A DNA stretch of 64,000 bases from Chryseomicrobium aureum (GCF_016909155.1 NZ_JAFBFG010000008.1:1-64000), one strand, 5' to 3'. Numbered from the stretch's first letter, positions 1 to 11,681 are shown. Numbers and translations are program-made. Notes: generated from the letters alone by a model not told the origin.

Positions 1-61
1 TAGACCTGAAAATATCGTATGATGAGGGGATTTTTTTGTCCATAGCTGAAAGCTCTCAGGA

Positions 62-82
62 ACCCCCTGCATTGCAGGGGGT
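62..82. repeat. Perfect inverted repeat near the left edge
   Basis: Two perfect 10-base arms (ACCCCCTGCA and its complement) flank a single T. Neither strand has a T-run behind it, so it is not a typical intrinsic terminator. It lies 3' of mtaB, past that gene's own terminator. Nothing else is recognisable in positions 1-61. Confidence 0.5.
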
Positions 83-94
83 ATTCAGATTACA

Positions 95-127
95 AGAAAA
101 CGCCGCTTCCGAATTGGAAGTGGCGTT
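95..127 (-). terminator. Terminator of the hrcA-dnaK-mtaB operon
   Basis: A 12-bp hairpin arm AACGCCACTTCC pairs, with a G-U pair, with GGAAGCGGCGTT and is followed on the minus strand by TTTTCTTG. It lies just after the mtaB stop codon and closes the heat-shock operon. Confidence 0.8.
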
Positions 128-135
128 ACTTGGTC

Positions 136-1476
136 TTATAGGGTGACAAAATTTTCTTCTAAAACACGAACAAATTGACCTTCATTGTATGGATAGCCGG
201 CTTTCGTGATTTTCACTTTCACTAACTGACCAATCAGCTCTTCTGTTCCAGGAATAACAACTTTTAAATAGTTATCTGTATACCCGACAACGAAGTCTCC
301 AGGCGTATCTGATTGATAGCGCTCTTCTGGGATGATTTCTAACACTTCGTCTTCATAGCTCGACGCATACTCTTTTGCAAGTTGGTCGTTTAAAGTGATC
401 AAGCGATGCACACGCTCATTTTTGATGTCTTCGTCTACTTGATTGTCCATGCGAGCTGCAGGTGTTCCAGTACGTTTAGAGTAGGGGAATACATGCAATT
501 CTGAGAAACGGTGTGTACGAATAAATTCGTACGTTTCCATAAACTCTTCTTCTGTTTCGCCTGGGAATCCAACGATAACGTCCGATGTGATAGCTAAATC
601 TGGCAAAGCTTTGCGCAACTCGATTAAACGGTCTGCGAAAAATGCCATCGTATATTTACGACGCATACGCTTCAATACGGTATCCGAGCCAGACTGAATC
701 GGAATATGTAAATGGCGTACAACAATTTTAGATTCTTTCAAAACTGCAATGACCTCGTCTGTTAATTGACTCGCCTCAATTGAACTGATGCGAAGTCTTT
801 TTAGGCCTGTCACTTGTGATTCCAAGTCACGAAGAAGCTGAGCTAAATTGTAATCTTTTAAGTCTTCTCCGTAACCACCTGTATGGATACCTGTCAAAAC
901 GATTTCTTTATAGCCTGCTGCTACAAGTTGTTTTGCTTGATTCACCACTTCTTCTGGATCACGTGAACGCATTAAACCACGCGCCCAGGGAATGATACAG
1001 AATGTGCAGAAGTTGTTGCAGCCTTCTTGGATTTTTAGCGAAGCGCGCGTACGATCAGTAAAGTTCGGGACATCTAATTCTTCATACACACGATTTTTCA
1101 TGATATTGCCTACCGCATTGATCGGTTGACGCTCGACTTTGTATTGTTCAATGTAATCTAGCAATTTTCTGCGATCTTGTGTTCCTACAACAATATCAAC
1201 GCCTGGAATAGCCATGATTTCTGCAGGAGACGTTTGTGCATAACAACCGGTTACACAGATGACAGCATCCGGATTTTGTCGAATTGCACGGCGGATCACT
1301 TGACGACTCTTTTTGTCCCCCGTGTTCGTTACCGTACATGTATTGATCACATACACGTCTGACTGTTTATCAAACTCTGTTCGTTCATAGTTTTGTTCTT
1401 TGAAAAGTTGCCAAATTGCCTCTGTCTCGTAATGATTTACTTTACATCCGAGCGTATGGAATGCTACTGAAGCCAT
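136..1476 (-). CDS. mtaB: tRNA t6A37 methylthiotransferase MtaB
   Basis: Radical SAM methylthiotransferase that converts t6A37 to ms2t6A in ANN-decoding tRNAs. The N-terminal UPF0004 domain shows three iron-sulfur cysteines, in LGCKVNHYE, NTCTVTN and VTGCYAQ. The radical SAM motif follows near residue 152 (CNNFCTFC), and a TRAM-like RNA-binding tail ends the protein. At about 446 residues it is full length. The start is set at the ATG at 1476, which has AGAGGTGG in front; an upstream in-frame ATG at 1494 overlaps the rsmE stop and has a poorer site. It is the last gene of the hrcA operon, as in B. subtilis (yqeV). Confidence 0.95.
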   Translation of the reverse strand: MASVAFHTLGCKVNHYETEAIWQLFKEQNYERTEFDKQSDVYVINTCTVTNTGDKKSRQVIRRAIRQNPDAVICVTGCYAQTSPAEIMAIPGVDIVVGTQDRRKLLDYIEQYKVERQPINAVGNIMKNRVYEELDVPNFTDRTRASLKIQEGCNNFCTFCIIPWARGLMRSRDPEEVVNQAKQLVAAGYKEIVLTGIHTGGYGEDLKDYNLAQLLRDLESQVTGLKRLRISSIEASQLTDEVIAVLKESKIVVRHLHIPIQSGSDTVLKRMRRKYTMAFFADRLIELRKALPDLAITSDVIVGFPGETEEEFMETYEFIRTHRFSELHVFPYSKRTGTPAARMDNQVDEDIKNERVHRLITLNDQLAKEYASSYEDEVLEIIPEERYQSDTPGDFVVGYTDNYLKVVIPGTEELIGQLVKVKITKAGYPYNEGQFVRVLEENFVTL

Positions 1477-1490
1477 AGTAGCCACCTCTT

Positions 1491-2225
1491 TCATTCATAT
1501 TCATAGGAAATTGCAGCTAGTGCATATAATGGAGCTGTTTCTGCACGAAGTATGCGAGGACCCAGTGTTACGGCAGATGCACCGTTTTCGACAAGGCGTT
1601 CCACCTCATGGCGTGCAAGTCCACCTTCAGGTCCAAATACGAGCAGTATCGACTTATTATCATACACCGTTTTGATGTGGTCTGCAAACCGGATGCGCTC
1701 TGATTTTTTCGCTTCTTCTTCATCGCAAATCAACACAACATCAAATGTTTCAGACACTTTTACAAGATCTTTGAACGAAAGCAGTGAGTGGACATGCGGA
1801 ATCACTGTTCGATGACTTTGTTCGGCCGCTTCTTTCGCAATCTTTTCAAATCGTTCTTGTTTTTTTGTCCATTTTTTCGCTTCCCATTTTACAATCGAGC
1901 GGTCTGCCTCAAAAGGAATAAACCCAGTCATTCCAAGCTCTGTAGCTTTTTGAATGACTAGGTCTAGTTTATCCCCTTTAGGAAGACCGCATGCTATTGT
2001 CACATCAACCGGAAGTTCAACCTCTCGCTCGACTGCTTCTTGTACCTGCACAGTTACTCCTTCATCTCCTAAAGAAGTAATGGACGCTACATAAGCTTTT
2101 TTATCTGCCACGATAATCACTTGATCGTTTTCTTTCATGCGCATCACACGTGCGATGTGACGGGCATCGTCTCCAGTAATTACCGCAGTAGGATAGTCGA
2201 GTGAATCGACAAAATACCGTTGCAT
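1491..2225 (-). CDS. rsmE: 16S rRNA m3U1498 methyltransferase RsmE
   Basis: SPOUT-class methyltransferase that methylates N3 of U1498 in 16S rRNA on the assembled 30S subunit. The C-terminal knot motif FGPEGG and the LGPRILRAETA segment that completes the SAM site are present. The ATG at 2225 is chosen because GGAGGG lies 7 bases upstream and the protein then begins MQRYFV, as family members do; the 14 residues encoded further upstream (ORF start 2267) look spurious. About 244 residues, normal length. It lies 11 bp after prmA and overlaps the extended mtaB frame, consistent with one transcript. Confidence 0.95.
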   Translation of the reverse strand: MQRYFVDSLDYPTAVITGDDARHIARVMRMKENDQVIIVADKKAYVASITSLGDEGVTVQVQEAVEREVELPVDVTIACGLPKGDKLDLVIQKATELGMTGFIPFEADRSIVKWEAKKWTKKQERFEKIAKEAAEQSHRTVIPHVHSLLSFKDLVKVSETFDVVLICDEEEAKKSERIRFADHIKTVYDNKSILLVFGPEGGLARHEVERLVENGASAVTLGPRILRAETAPLYALAAISYEYE

Positions 2226-2236
2226 GCCGTTCCCTC

Positions 2237-3175
2237 CTACTGCTTTCGTGCAATGATGGCAACCCAATCTTCCATCATCATCACTTCTTCAATTGTAAAT
2301 CCTGCATCTACCAATCCTTGTTTAACATCTTCTTTGCGTGCCCCAATGATACCCGAGGTGATATAGACACCACCCGGTTTTACCATCTGATACGCATCCT
2401 CAGTGAAGGACAAGATGATGTCAGCCAGAATATTTGCGACTACAACATCTGCTTGTGCATCAACTGAATCTAGTAAATTTCCATGTACTGTCCGTACGCG
2501 GTCCTGCACATTATTCAGCTCAACATTTTCAGTCGCAGCTTTTACAGCGATCTCATCAAGATCTAGTGCGTGCACATGGTCTGCACCAAGAAGAGCGGCA
2601 CCAATTGCGAGGACGCCTGAACCCGTTCCAACATCAATCACTGAATGTCCTGACTGGACTTGTTTTTCAAGTGCTTGCAAACACATGACTGTTGTAGGAT
2701 GTGTTCCAGTTCCGAATGCCATCCCTGGGTCGAGTTCTATAATCAACTCATCGGACTGGACAGGTTGGTAATCTTCCCACGTAGGAACAATTGTAAATCG
2801 GTTTGAAATCTTCACAGGGTGATAATACTGCTTCCAAGCAGTCGCCCAGTCTTCTTCGTCTACTTCATGTAGTGTGACGATGCCTTCTCCAATCGAAATG
2901 CCAAAAGTGCGGAGATTATCAATCGCAAGTTTAATTTCTTCAACGGTTTCATAAATAAAGCTTGTCACCGACAAATAAGCTTTCACACGAACTCCAGAAG
3001 CAGGGAAATCTTGTGGATTTAATTCGTAGAGCTCCCCAAATTGATCTTCTCGCTCTTTCCCTAGTTCAAGAGAATCTTCAATGACGACTCCACTTGCACC
3101 TGCTTCATGCAAAATATTACTGATAGGTTCGACTGCTTCATTCGTCGTGAGTACCGACAATTCCATCCATTTCAC
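2237..3175 (-). CDS. prmA: Ribosomal protein L11 methyltransferase PrmA
   Basis: SAM-dependent methyltransferase that trimethylates lysines and the N-terminus of ribosomal protein L11. It has the usual N-terminal substrate-recognition domain (residues 1-130) followed by a Rossmann domain with [13 protein letters not shown] near residue 180 and the NILADII catalytic-loop segment near residue 250. Its 312 residues match the family. The gene sits 14 bp after dnaJ and before rsmE, which is the conserved Bacillales heat-shock operon order. Confidence 0.95.
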   Translation of the reverse strand: MKWMELSVLTTNEAVEPISNILHEAGASGVVIEDSLELGKEREDQFGELYELNPQDFPASGVRVKAYLSVTSFIYETVEEIKLAIDNLRTFGISIGEGIVTLHEVDEEDWATAWKQYYHPVKISNRFTIVPTWEDYQPVQSDELIIELDPGMAFGTGTHPTTVMCLQALEKQVQSGHSVIDVGTGSGVLAIGAALLGADHVHALDLDEIAVKAATENVELNNVQDRVRTVHGNLLDSVDAQADVVVANILADIILSFTEDAYQMVKPGGVYITSGIIGARKEDVKQGLVDAGFTIEEVMMMEDWVAIIARKQ

Positions 3176-3189
3176 TTGCGATTCACTCC

Positions 3190-4320
3190 TTATTCACCTT
3201 TGATTTTCGTACGGATTTTATCAAATAACGAGCTTCCCTGTTCTTCCGGAATGTCGCCACTGATTTCTGCAAATTCACGCAGTAACTGCTTTTGTTTTTC
3301 AGTCAATTTCTTTGGTGTAATAACTTTTACGATGACGTGTTGATCGCCGACTCCGTAACCGTGTACATTCTTTACGCCTTTTCCTTTTAAACGGAACTTC
3401 GTAGAAGATTGCGTACCAGCAGGAATTTTAAGCTTCACTTTCCCTTGAACAGTTGGAATTTCCACTTCGTCTCCAAGTGCTGCTTGCGCAAATGTTAAGG
3501 GTAGTGAGTAATAGATGTCATCTCCGTCACGTTCAAAACGAGCATCTGGTTTTACACGGAATACGACATACAAGTCGCCCGCTGGTCCGCCATTGACTCC
3601 TGGCTCACCCTGACCGGAAACGCGTAATTGTTGACCATCATCGACGCCTGCAGGAATCGTGATTTTGATTTTCTTACGCTTCGTAACGCGTCCACGTCCA
3701 GAACATGTCGTACATTTGTCTTTGATTTCTTTTCCAGTTCCTTCACACACAGGGCAAGTACGTTTCGTCTGCACACGGCCAAACGGTGTATCTTGTGTGA
3801 TATTGACTTGTCCGTGTCCTTGACACTGCGTACATTTTGTAGGAGAAGTCCCTGGTTTTGCACCACTACCGTCACACGTGTCACAAATTTCGTCTTTTGA
3901 CACTTCAATTTCTTTTTCTTTTCCGAAAACAGCCTCTTCAAACTCAATTGTCATCGAGTATTGTAAGTCATTCCCTTTACGCGGGGCATTCGGATCACGT
4001 CTGCGACCACCGCCACCTCCGCCAAAAAACGAACTAAAGATATCTTCAAATCCGAAACCGTCTCCACCAGAGAATCCGCCATTAAATCCACCGAATCCTT
4101 GGGGACCAGCGTGACCAAACTGATCGTATTGTGCGCGTTTTTCCTGATCACTCAATACTTCATAAGCCTCAGAAATTTCTTTAAACTTTGCATCTGCACC
4201 ATCTTCTTTATTGATATCTGGATGGTATTGTTTTGATAATTTTCGGTATGCTTTTTTTATTTCGTCTTGAGAGGCAGTCTTTGAAACGCCGAGCACCTCA
4301 TAATAATCTCGTTTATCCAT
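3190..4320 (-). CDS. dnaJ: Co-chaperone DnaJ (Hsp40)
   Basis: J-domain co-chaperone that delivers unfolded clients to DnaK and stimulates its ATPase. The J domain (residues 1-70) carries the HPD motif in YHPDINK. A Gly/Phe-rich linker follows at about 75-110. The zinc-binding region has all four CxxCxGxG repeats ([32 protein letters not shown]), then the C-terminal substrate-binding domains. This is a full-length type I DnaJ of 376 residues. A GU-rich terminator-like hairpin separates it from dnaK and may lower its expression relative to DnaK. Confidence 0.97.
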   Translation of the reverse strand: MDKRDYYEVLGVSKTASQDEIKKAYRKLSKQYHPDINKEDGADAKFKEISEAYEVLSDQEKRAQYDQFGHAGPQGFGGFNGGFSGGDGFGFEDIFSSFFGGGGGGRRRDPNAPRKGNDLQYSMTIEFEEAVFGKEKEIEVSKDEICDTCDGSGAKPGTSPTKCTQCQGHGQVNITQDTPFGRVQTKRTCPVCEGTGKEIKDKCTTCSGRGRVTKRKKIKITIPAGVDDGQQLRVSGQGEPGVNGGPAGDLYVVFRVKPDARFERDGDDIYYSLPLTFAQAALGDEVEIPTVQGKVKLKIPAGTQSSTKFRLKGKGVKNVHGYGVGDQHVIVKVITPKKLTEKQKQLLREFAEISGDIPEEQGSSLFDKIRTKIKGE

Positions 4321-4371
4321 GTTTCACTCTCCTAACAGCTACCCTATTGTATCATGTTTTTACTGACATGG

Positions 4372-4400
4372 AAAAAGCCAAAGACAATGGTGCCTTTGAC
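4372..4400 (-). terminator. Partial terminator between dnaK and dnaJ
   Basis: The hairpin GTCAAAGGCA-CCAT-TGTCTTTGGC, with two G-U pairs, is followed on the minus strand by TTTTTC. It lies in the 95-bp dnaK-dnaJ gap, and the weak stem suggests partial read-through rather than full termination. Confidence 0.55.
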
Positions 4401-4415
4401 TTTTCCTGACAACTC

Positions 4416-6239
<1,824 letters not shown>

Positions 6240-6269
6240 TCAAGTTCCTCCTAGACTACTTTTCAATTT

Positions 6270-6812
6270 TTATTCGCTTACTTTTACCATTGCAGGTCGA
6301 ATGACACGGTCTTTCAATTGATACCCTTTTTGAAGTGTTTGAATCACAATACCGGATTCATGTTCTTCAGATGGCTCTTGCATAACAGCTTGGTGGAAGT
6401 TTGGATCAAACGCTTGTCCATCCGGTGCGATTTCTTGAACACCTTCTGCTTCAAGAGCAGTTTTTAAACTTCTATAAACCATTTCTACACCTTTAACGAA
6501 CGACTGGGCTTCTTCTGTCTGTGGAGCCGTATCAATCGCACGTTCAAAGTTGTCAAGCACAGGTAAGATGTCCGTGACAAGAGACTGGGCACGGAATTTT
6601 GCAGCCGCTTCTGTGTCTTTTTGAACTCTGCGGCGATAATTATCAAAATCAGCGCGCAATCGAAGATAACTATTCTCTTGCTCATCAAGTTTTGCTTGTA
6701 AAAGCTCAAGTTCAGTTGGCTCTTCTAGTTGCTCTGAAACTTCTTCTTCCACTACATCTTGTTGCTCTGGCAATTGTTCTTCAGGTTGCTGTTTGTTTTC
6801 TTCAGTCATCAT
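6270..6812 (-). CDS. grpE: Nucleotide exchange factor GrpE
   Basis: GrpE dimer that releases ADP from DnaK. It has an acidic, glutamine-rich N-terminus, a long coiled coil (residues 40-90) and the C-terminal beta-wing with the family segment [13 protein letters not shown], ending [14 protein letters not shown]. About 180 residues. The start is one of GTG-ATG-ATG in tandem; the ATG at 6812 fits the AAGGG site best. It lies between hrcA and dnaK. Confidence 0.95.
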   Translation of the reverse strand: MMTEENKQQPEEQLPEQQDVVEEEVSEQLEEPTELELLQAKLDEQENSYLRLRADFDNYRRRVQKDTEAAAKFRAQSLVTDILPVLDNFERAIDTAPQTEEAQSFVKGVEMVYRSLKTALEAEGVQEIAPDGQAFDPNFHQAVMQEPSEEHESGIVIQTLQKGYQLKDRVIRPAMVKVSE

Positions 6813-6824
6813 CACAAAGCCCTT

Positions 6825-7856
6825 CTATTTTGTATTGAAAATCTTAGCCAGTTCTTTCGCCATGTCGCCCGTTACATAGTCGAGAAGTGAAATCACTCGT
6901 CTGTAATCCATACGGGTAGGTCCAATAATAGCGATTTGGCCTTTTTGCTGCTCACCAAACGAGTAGGTCGCCGTTACTATACTGCAAGATTCCATTGCAT
7001 CCATTTCATTTTCTGAGCCTATTCGAATGGACAAGCCACTCGAATTCGGGACGATTAAGCGTGGATGGTCTTCTAGCTGCTGCATAAACTCTAATAAGTT
7101 TCGCGCTTTTTGCCAGTCACTAAATTCAGGCTGGTTAAAAAGCTGCATCTTTCCGCCATATACGACTTTCTCTTCAGCCCCTTTGCCCACTTCAGCTGTC
7201 AGTGTTTCAAACACTTCAAGGAGACGTGAGTTGGATTGATGGATCAATTGATGCATGACCCGCTGCAAAATAGCCGGTAGTTCAAAGAGATACGAACCAA
7301 TAACGCGCGCATTAATCTCTTCCACGACTCGCTCCAAGTCTTCCATCTTCACATCCGAAGGAATGCTAACAAGCTTGTTTTGAACATGCCCATTATCCGT
7401 GACAATAATCGCCACTGCATTTTCAGAGGATAGTGGAACCATTGAAAACTTGCGAACGCGGTGGCGTTGAATATCCTCTCCAAGGAGTATCGTCGTGTAG
7501 TTCGTCAGTTCCGCTAAAAGTTCAGCAGAACGGCGAATCACATGCTCTGTCTCTACTCTTCGTTCCGCAAAAACAGATTGCAACTTGGCGATCTCAGAAG
7601 TACTAAGTTGATTTGGCGAGAGCATGTTGTCTACATAATAGCGGTACCCTTTTTGAGAAGGAACACGACCAGAAGAGGTATGTGTTTTTTCTAAATACCC
7701 CATCTCTTCTAAATCAGCCATCTCATTGCGTATGGTTGCCGGACTATACGGCATCTCTTGTTTTTTCGAGAGTTGCCTTGACCCTACAGGTTGAGCAGTT
7801 TGGATAAAGTCATCGACAGTAACTTGCAAGATTAATAATTGTCTTTCCGTTAACAT
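6825..7856 (-). CDS. hrcA: Heat-inducible transcription repressor HrcA
   Basis: Repressor of class I heat-shock genes. It binds CIRCE operators and its activity depends on GroEL. It has an N-terminal winged-helix region (residues 1-75, with the segment YSPATIRNEMADLEE), then GAF-like dimerisation and C-terminal domains. The ATG at 7856 gives 343 residues and follows AGGAGTGATCAAC; the longer open frame to 7904 would run through the CIRCE operator and is rejected. First gene of the dnaK operon and autoregulated through CIRCE just upstream. Confidence 0.97.
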   Translation of the reverse strand: MLTERQLLILQVTVDDFIQTAQPVGSRQLSKKQEMPYSPATIRNEMADLEEMGYLEKTHTSSGRVPSQKGYRYYVDNMLSPNQLSTSEIAKLQSVFAERRVETEHVIRRSAELLAELTNYTTILLGEDIQRHRVRKFSMVPLSSENAVAIIVTDNGHVQNKLVSIPSDVKMEDLERVVEEINARVIGSYLFELPAILQRVMHQLIHQSNSRLLEVFETLTAEVGKGAEEKVVYGGKMQLFNQPEFSDWQKARNLLEFMQQLEDHPRLIVPNSSGLSIRIGSENEMDAMESCSIVTATYSFGEQQKGQIAIIGPTRMDYRRVISLLDYVTGDMAKELAKIFNTK

Positions 7857-7870
7857 GTTGATCACTCCTG

Positions 7871-7897
7871 TTAGCACTCGTCTTGTGAGAGTGCTAA
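7871..7897. promoter_or_regulatory. CIRCE operator (HrcA binding site)
   Basis: A perfect match to the CIRCE consensus: TTAGCACTC, nine bases, GAGTGCTAA. It lies between the hrcA promoter and the hrcA ribosome-binding site, so bound HrcA should block transcription of the whole operon. Confidence 0.98.
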
Positions 7898-7909
7898 TAC
7901 TCACCTATA

Positions 7910-7938
7910 AAGTTATCAAACGTTGAAAATCCTGTCAA
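7910..7938 (-). promoter_or_regulatory. Sigma-A-type promoter of the hrcA operon
   Basis: On the minus strand, TTGACA (7938-7933) and TAACTT (7915-7910) are separated by exactly 17 bases. The expected start point falls just ahead of the CIRCE element. Confidence 0.85.
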
Positions 7939-7943
7939 TAAAT

Positions 7944-9080
7944 TTAGTCGAGTAAAAAATCTTGAAAAATCTCATTTCCGATAAATCGACCTTTTCTTGT
8001 CAGTCGCAGTGTTTCATCTGTCAGTTCTAAAAAGCCATTAGCAGCGTGAGGACGAATCTTTTCTGCATAGACCGTGCGAAGATCTTTGCCATACTTCTCT
8101 TCAAATTTCGTGTACTGAACACCTTGATTCATACGAAGTCCTAAAAACATTTGTTCTTCCATCGATTCTTTAACGGTCACAAGATTTTGATGCAATACAG
8201 GTAATTCATTCAGCTCGAGTGGTGTCATATATTTTTTGAGGGGGCCGTGATTGGAATAACGGACTCCGTCTGCATACCCGTGTGCGCCCGCGCCAAGACC
8301 TAAGTATTCTTCATTGCGCCAATAAATAGAGTTGTGTTCAGAATACAGCTTATTTTTTGCAAAATTACTGATTTCGTATTGTTCAAACCCGGCTTTCTCC
8401 GTTTGCTTCAACAATACATCGTACATGTCTGCTTCGAGCTCTTGTGTCGGAAGCTTCAGTTTTCCTTTAGCTAGTAAATTATAAAAAATTGTTTTCGGCT
8501 CAACAAGTAGAGAATAAGCAGAGATATGTGTGATGGGCATAGAAAATGCTTTCGTCAGAGCTTCTTCCCACTGTTCCATCGTTTGGTTTGGCAAACCGTA
8601 CATCAAATCCATACTGATGGACGGGAAGTTTAACTGTTCGGCATGAGTGATCACTCGTTCGACGTGTTCCGTCGAATGAGTGCGCCCCAACACTTTCAGT
8701 AACTGCTGGTCAAAGGTTTGAACGCCAATACTAAAACGATTTACTCCTCGCGCGGCCATGAGTTCCATTTTGTCGTACGTCAACTCATCCGGATTCGCTT
8801 CTGATGTAAATTCCGATACTTGATCAACTGGAAAGTGCTTGGAAATGGAATCGAACAGACGACTCAACTGGCGTAAGCTCAGCGATGTTGGGGTGCCTCC
8901 ACCAAGAAAAATCGTGTGTACTTCTGACAAATCTGTTTTTCGCGCCCACAGTTCCATCTCTTGATCGAGTCGTGTCAAATACTCATCTACTGGTTGATTA
9001 TGAAAATAAAACTTATTGAAATCACAGTAACTACAAATCTGGTGGCAGAATGGGATATGAATATAAATGCCTTGAATCAT
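7944..9080 (-). CDS. hemW: Radical SAM haem chaperone HemW
   Basis: HemN-like radical SAM protein now considered a haem chaperone rather than a coproporphyrinogen dehydrogenase. The cluster motif CHQICSYC lies at residues 12-19, GGGTPT follows near residue 60, and the HNSIYW segment near residue 250 is typical of HemW. It is 378 residues. The gene follows lepA after a terminator-like hairpin and ends just before the hrcA promoter. Confidence 0.93.
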   Translation of the reverse strand: MIQGIYIHIPFCHQICSYCDFNKFYFHNQPVDEYLTRLDQEMELWARKTDLSEVHTIFLGGGTPTSLSLRQLSRLFDSISKHFPVDQVSEFTSEANPDELTYDKMELMAARGVNRFSIGVQTFDQQLLKVLGRTHSTEHVERVITHAEQLNFPSISMDLMYGLPNQTMEQWEEALTKAFSMPITHISAYSLLVEPKTIFYNLLAKGKLKLPTQELEADMYDVLLKQTEKAGFEQYEISNFAKNKLYSEHNSIYWRNEEYLGLGAGAHGYADGVRYSNHGPLKKYMTPLELNELPVLHQNLVTVKESMEEQMFLGLRMNQGVQYTKFEEKYGKDLRTVYAEKIRPHAANGFLELTDETLRLTRKGRFIGNEIFQDFLLD

Positions 9081-9104
9081 AGTTCACCAACTTCCTTATC
9101 AATC

Positions 9105-9136
9105 AAAAAGGAGGACAGCTAAAGTCGCTTCCTCCT
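9105..9136 (-). terminator. Terminator between lepA and hemW
   Basis: The stem AGGAGGAAGC...GCTGTCCTCCT runs straight into TTTTTG on the minus strand. Its 3' arm contains part of the lepA-hemW spacer, so hemW expression probably depends on read-through or its own promoter. Confidence 0.65.
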
Positions 9137-9142
9137 CATTTG

Positions 9143-10975
9143 TTATTTTTTCTGGTCTTCGTCCATCTTTAGTACAGCCATGAATGCTTCTTGTGGTACT
9201 TCAACAGAACCGACCTGTTTCATACGTTTTTTACCTTCTTTTTGTTTCTCTAGTAGTTTACGTTTACGTGAAATATCTCCACCATAACATTTTGCAAGTA
9301 CGTTTTTACCCATTGATTTAATGGTAGAACGCGCTACAATCTTTTGTCCGACAGCAGCTTGTACAGGCACTTCGAATTGTTGACGAGGAATCAAGCTCTT
9401 TAATTTCTCAACAATTAATTTTCCACGCTCATAGGCAAAGTCTTTATGGACGATGAAGCTCAGTGCATCGACTTTTTCACCGTTCAATAAAATATCCATC
9501 TTCTGAAGTTTCGATTCTTTATACCCAATCAATTCATAGTCGAAAGATGCATAACCTTTTGTACTCGATTTTAACGAGTCAAAGAAATCATAGACAATCT
9601 CAGACAGTGGGATTTCATATAAAATGTTCACTCGTGCAGAAGACAAGTAATCCATCGTCAAGAAGTTCCCGCGTTTACGTTGGCACAGTTCCATTACAGC
9701 CCCGACATAATCTTCCGGAACCATAATAGATGCTTTCACGTAAGGCTCCTCCATCTTGTCGACTTTTTGCGGATCTGGCATCATAGATGGATTGTCAACG
9801 CGTAACAAGTCTCCGTTTGTCATCACGACATTGTAAATAACACTAGGAGCTGTTGTGATTAAATCAATTTTAAATTCTCGCTCGATACGTTCTTGGATGA
9901 TTTCCATATGCAGAAGCCCAAGGAATCCACAACGGTAACCAAACCCTAGTGCTTGAGAGCTTTCTGGTTCAAACTCAAGCGCTGCATCGTTTAGTTGAAG
10001 TTTCTCAAGTGCTTCACGCAGATCATTGTAGCGTGAGTTATCAATCGGATACAGACCACAGAACACCATTGGATTCATTTTGCGGTAACCCGGTAAAGCC
10101 TCTGTCGCTGGGTTAGCTGCAAGCGTGATTGTATCCCCGACGCTTGAGTCTCCAACATCTTTCATCGAAGCTGTTAAGAAACCTACGTCTCCTACTGTCA
10201 GTTCATCACGTTGCATAGCTTTCGGTGTGAAGACGCCTGTCTCCACTACGTCAAACTCTTTACCCGTAGACATCATGCGTATCTTGTCTCCCGGTTTTAC
10301 TGTTCCTTCTACGATTCGAATGTAACAGATAACACCGCGGTACGGGTCAAATAGTGAATCAAAGATCAGCGCTTTCAGGGGCGCTTCTGGATTACCTGTT
10401 GGTGCAGGAACTTTTTCGACGATCTGTTCTAAAATCTCTTCGATTCCAATCCCTGCTTTTGCCGAAGCAAGTACGGCTTCTGACGCATCCAGACCAATGA
10501 CTTCTTCGACTTCACCACGTACACGCTCTGGGTCTGCTGCTGGCAGGTCAATTTTATTAATGACAGGTAAGATTTCTAAGTCGTTATCTAATGCAAGGTA
10601 CACATTCGCAAGCGTCTGTGCTTCGATACCTTGTGCTGCATCGACAACTAGTATAGCGCCTTCACAAGCTGCTAGGCTGCGCGACACTTCATACGTAAAA
10701 TCGACATGTCCTGGTGTATCAATCAAATGGAATGTGTAGAATTCTCCATCTTTTGCTTTATATTGCAGTTGCACGGCATTTAACTTGATAGTAATTCCGC
10801 GCTCACGTTCAAGATCCATGGAGTCAAGTAGCTGACTTTTCATCTCACGGCTACTAACTGTTTGTGTTTTTTCTAAAATTCTGTCTGCAAGTGTCGACTT
10901 TCCATGATCGATGTGCGCAATGATGGAAAAGTTTCGAATCTTGCTTTGTCTATTTAATCGTTCCTGATTATTCAT
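9143..10975 (-). CDS. lepA: Elongation factor 4 (LepA)
   Basis: Translational GTPase that back-translocates or remodels stalled ribosomes. The G1 motif [10 protein letters not shown] is at residues 19-28, G3 DTPGHVDF is near residue 84 and G4 NKIDLP is near 137. EF-G-like domains and the LepA-specific C-terminal domain ([19 protein letters not shown]) follow. It is 610 residues, full length. The start has AGGAG 8 bases ahead. In sporulating Bacillus, spoIIP and gpr precede lepA; here only a spoIIP fragment remains. Confidence 0.97.
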   Translation of the reverse strand: MNNQERLNRQSKIRNFSIIAHIDHGKSTLADRILEKTQTVSSREMKSQLLDSMDLERERGITIKLNAVQLQYKAKDGEFYTFHLIDTPGHVDFTYEVSRSLAACEGAILVVDAAQGIEAQTLANVYLALDNDLEILPVINKIDLPAADPERVRGEVEEVIGLDASEAVLASAKAGIGIEEILEQIVEKVPAPTGNPEAPLKALIFDSLFDPYRGVICYIRIVEGTVKPGDKIRMMSTGKEFDVVETGVFTPKAMQRDELTVGDVGFLTASMKDVGDSSVGDTITLAANPATEALPGYRKMNPMVFCGLYPIDNSRYNDLREALEKLQLNDAALEFEPESSQALGFGYRCGFLGLLHMEIIQERIEREFKIDLITTAPSVIYNVVMTNGDLLRVDNPSMMPDPQKVDKMEEPYVKASIMVPEDYVGAVMELCQRKRGNFLTMDYLSSARVNILYEIPLSEIVYDFFDSLKSSTKGYASFDYELIGYKESKLQKMDILLNGEKVDALSFIVHKDFAYERGKLIVEKLKSLIPRQQFEVPVQAAVGQKIVARSTIKSMGKNVLAKCYGGDISRKRKLLEKQKEGKKRMKQVGSVEVPQEAFMAVLKMDEDQKK

Positions 10976-11003
10976 ATTTGTCCACTCCTAATTAAGCTAC
11001 AAC

Positions 11004-11014
11004 AAATTATAGCA
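11004..11014 (-). promoter_or_regulatory. Extended -10 promoter of lepA
   Basis: The minus strand reads TGCTATAAT (an extended -10 with consensus TATAAT, 11011-11006) about 30 bases ahead of the lepA start codon. No good -35 box is visible. The site lies between the spoIIP remnant and lepA. Confidence 0.6.
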
Positions 11015-11041
11015 GAATCAGGCGCGAAGTGATACGCAAAT

Positions 11042-11158
11042 CTATAGCGCACCAAGTGCTTTCGCTAATTGTTCAATAGTTGCCCGCACTTCTTCCGGTG
11101 TATTATCGATTTTAACAAGTTCAATTAGTAAAGCGTGAGGGTGCAAATCTTGAATGAA
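11042..11158 (-). pseudogene. spoIIP: Remnant of spoIIP (C-terminal end only)
   Basis: Read on the minus strand, these 39 codons end in TAG and encode a peptide containing QDLHPHALLIEL and IDNTPEEVRATIEQLAKALG. This resembles, from memory, the end of SpoIIP (typically YNQDL...LLIEFGGVDNT.EE). A stop codon (TAA) precedes it two codons upstream and no start or ribosome site is present. In B. subtilis spoIIP and gpr lie exactly here, between rpsT and lepA. The conserved GG of the VDNT segment has become VK, consistent with decay. The remaining 11159-11340 shows no recognisable gpr sequence. Confidence 0.75.
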
Positions 11159-11266
11159 GTCTTATCATCTAGTTTTGTAAATTTACACACTGATTAAAAA
11201 ACTCTAGTACTGATAAGTATTTTTAGTTTGAGCAGGTGTCAAGTAAATATTCTTTGCATTTAAATA

Positions 11267-11295
11267 TTGCAAAATCAGCTCAGGTTTGTTAAAAT
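11267..11295 (+). promoter_or_regulatory. Sigma-A-type promoter of rpsT
   Basis: TTGCAA (11267-11272) and TAAAAT (11290-11295) are separated by 17 bases, leaving a leader of about 60 bases before the rpsT start codon. Confidence 0.7.
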
Positions 11296-11364
11296 AATTC
11301 TTGTTGTAATTGAACTGAAATCAATTAACAAGTATCATCTCATCCTTACTAGGAGGTGAAAGGA

Positions 11365-11613
11365 ATGCCAAACATTAAATCAGCTATTAAACGTGTGAAG
11401 ACGAATGCTACTGCAAACGCTCAAAACTCACAAACAAAATCAGCTATGCGTACTGCTGTTAAGCGTGCCGAAACTGCTGTAACTAATAATGATGAAAACA
11501 AAAACGATTCAATCAAAGCTGCTATCAAATCTGTAGAAAAAGCTGCTTCAAAAGGCTTGATCCACAAAAACGCGGCTGCGCGCAAAAAATCTCAATTGAT
11601 GAAAAAAGCGTAA
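11365..11613 (+). CDS. rpsT: 30S ribosomal protein S20
   Basis: Primary 16S rRNA-binding protein of the small subunit. It is an 82-residue, lysine/alanine-rich three-helix protein that starts MPNIKSAIKRVKTN. The ATG at 11365 is preceded by AGGAGGTGAAAGGA, an excellent site, so the upstream in-frame ATG at 11356 is not used. It faces away from the lepA/spoIIP side and toward holA, the standard Bacillales arrangement. Confidence 0.97.
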   Translation: MPNIKSAIKRVKTNATANAQNSQTKSAMRTAVKRAETAVTNNDENKNDSIKAAIKSVEKAASKGLIHKNAAARKKSQLMKKA

Positions 11614-11644
11614 GTTTTTTGTGTCAATTGGTCACCTACAGAAA

Positions 11645-11678
11645 TAGAGCTGTCCCCATATTCGGGGACAGCTCTTTC
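11645..11678. terminator. Bidirectional terminator between rpsT and holA
   Basis: A strong perfect hairpin, AGAGCTGTCCCC-ATATT-CGGGGACAGCTCT, is followed by TTCTGTTT on the plus strand. The convergent genes rpsT and holA share it. Confidence 0.85.
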
Positions 11679-11681
11679 TGT

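Noticed and set aside
2403-2771. Long plus-strand frames opposite prmA, dnaK and alaS
   Set aside because: They mirror the codon pattern of strong genes on the other strand, lack ribosome sites and show no recognisable domain.
7857-7904. Longer HrcA N-terminus
   Set aside because: It would be translated from the CIRCE operator and lacks a ribosome site.
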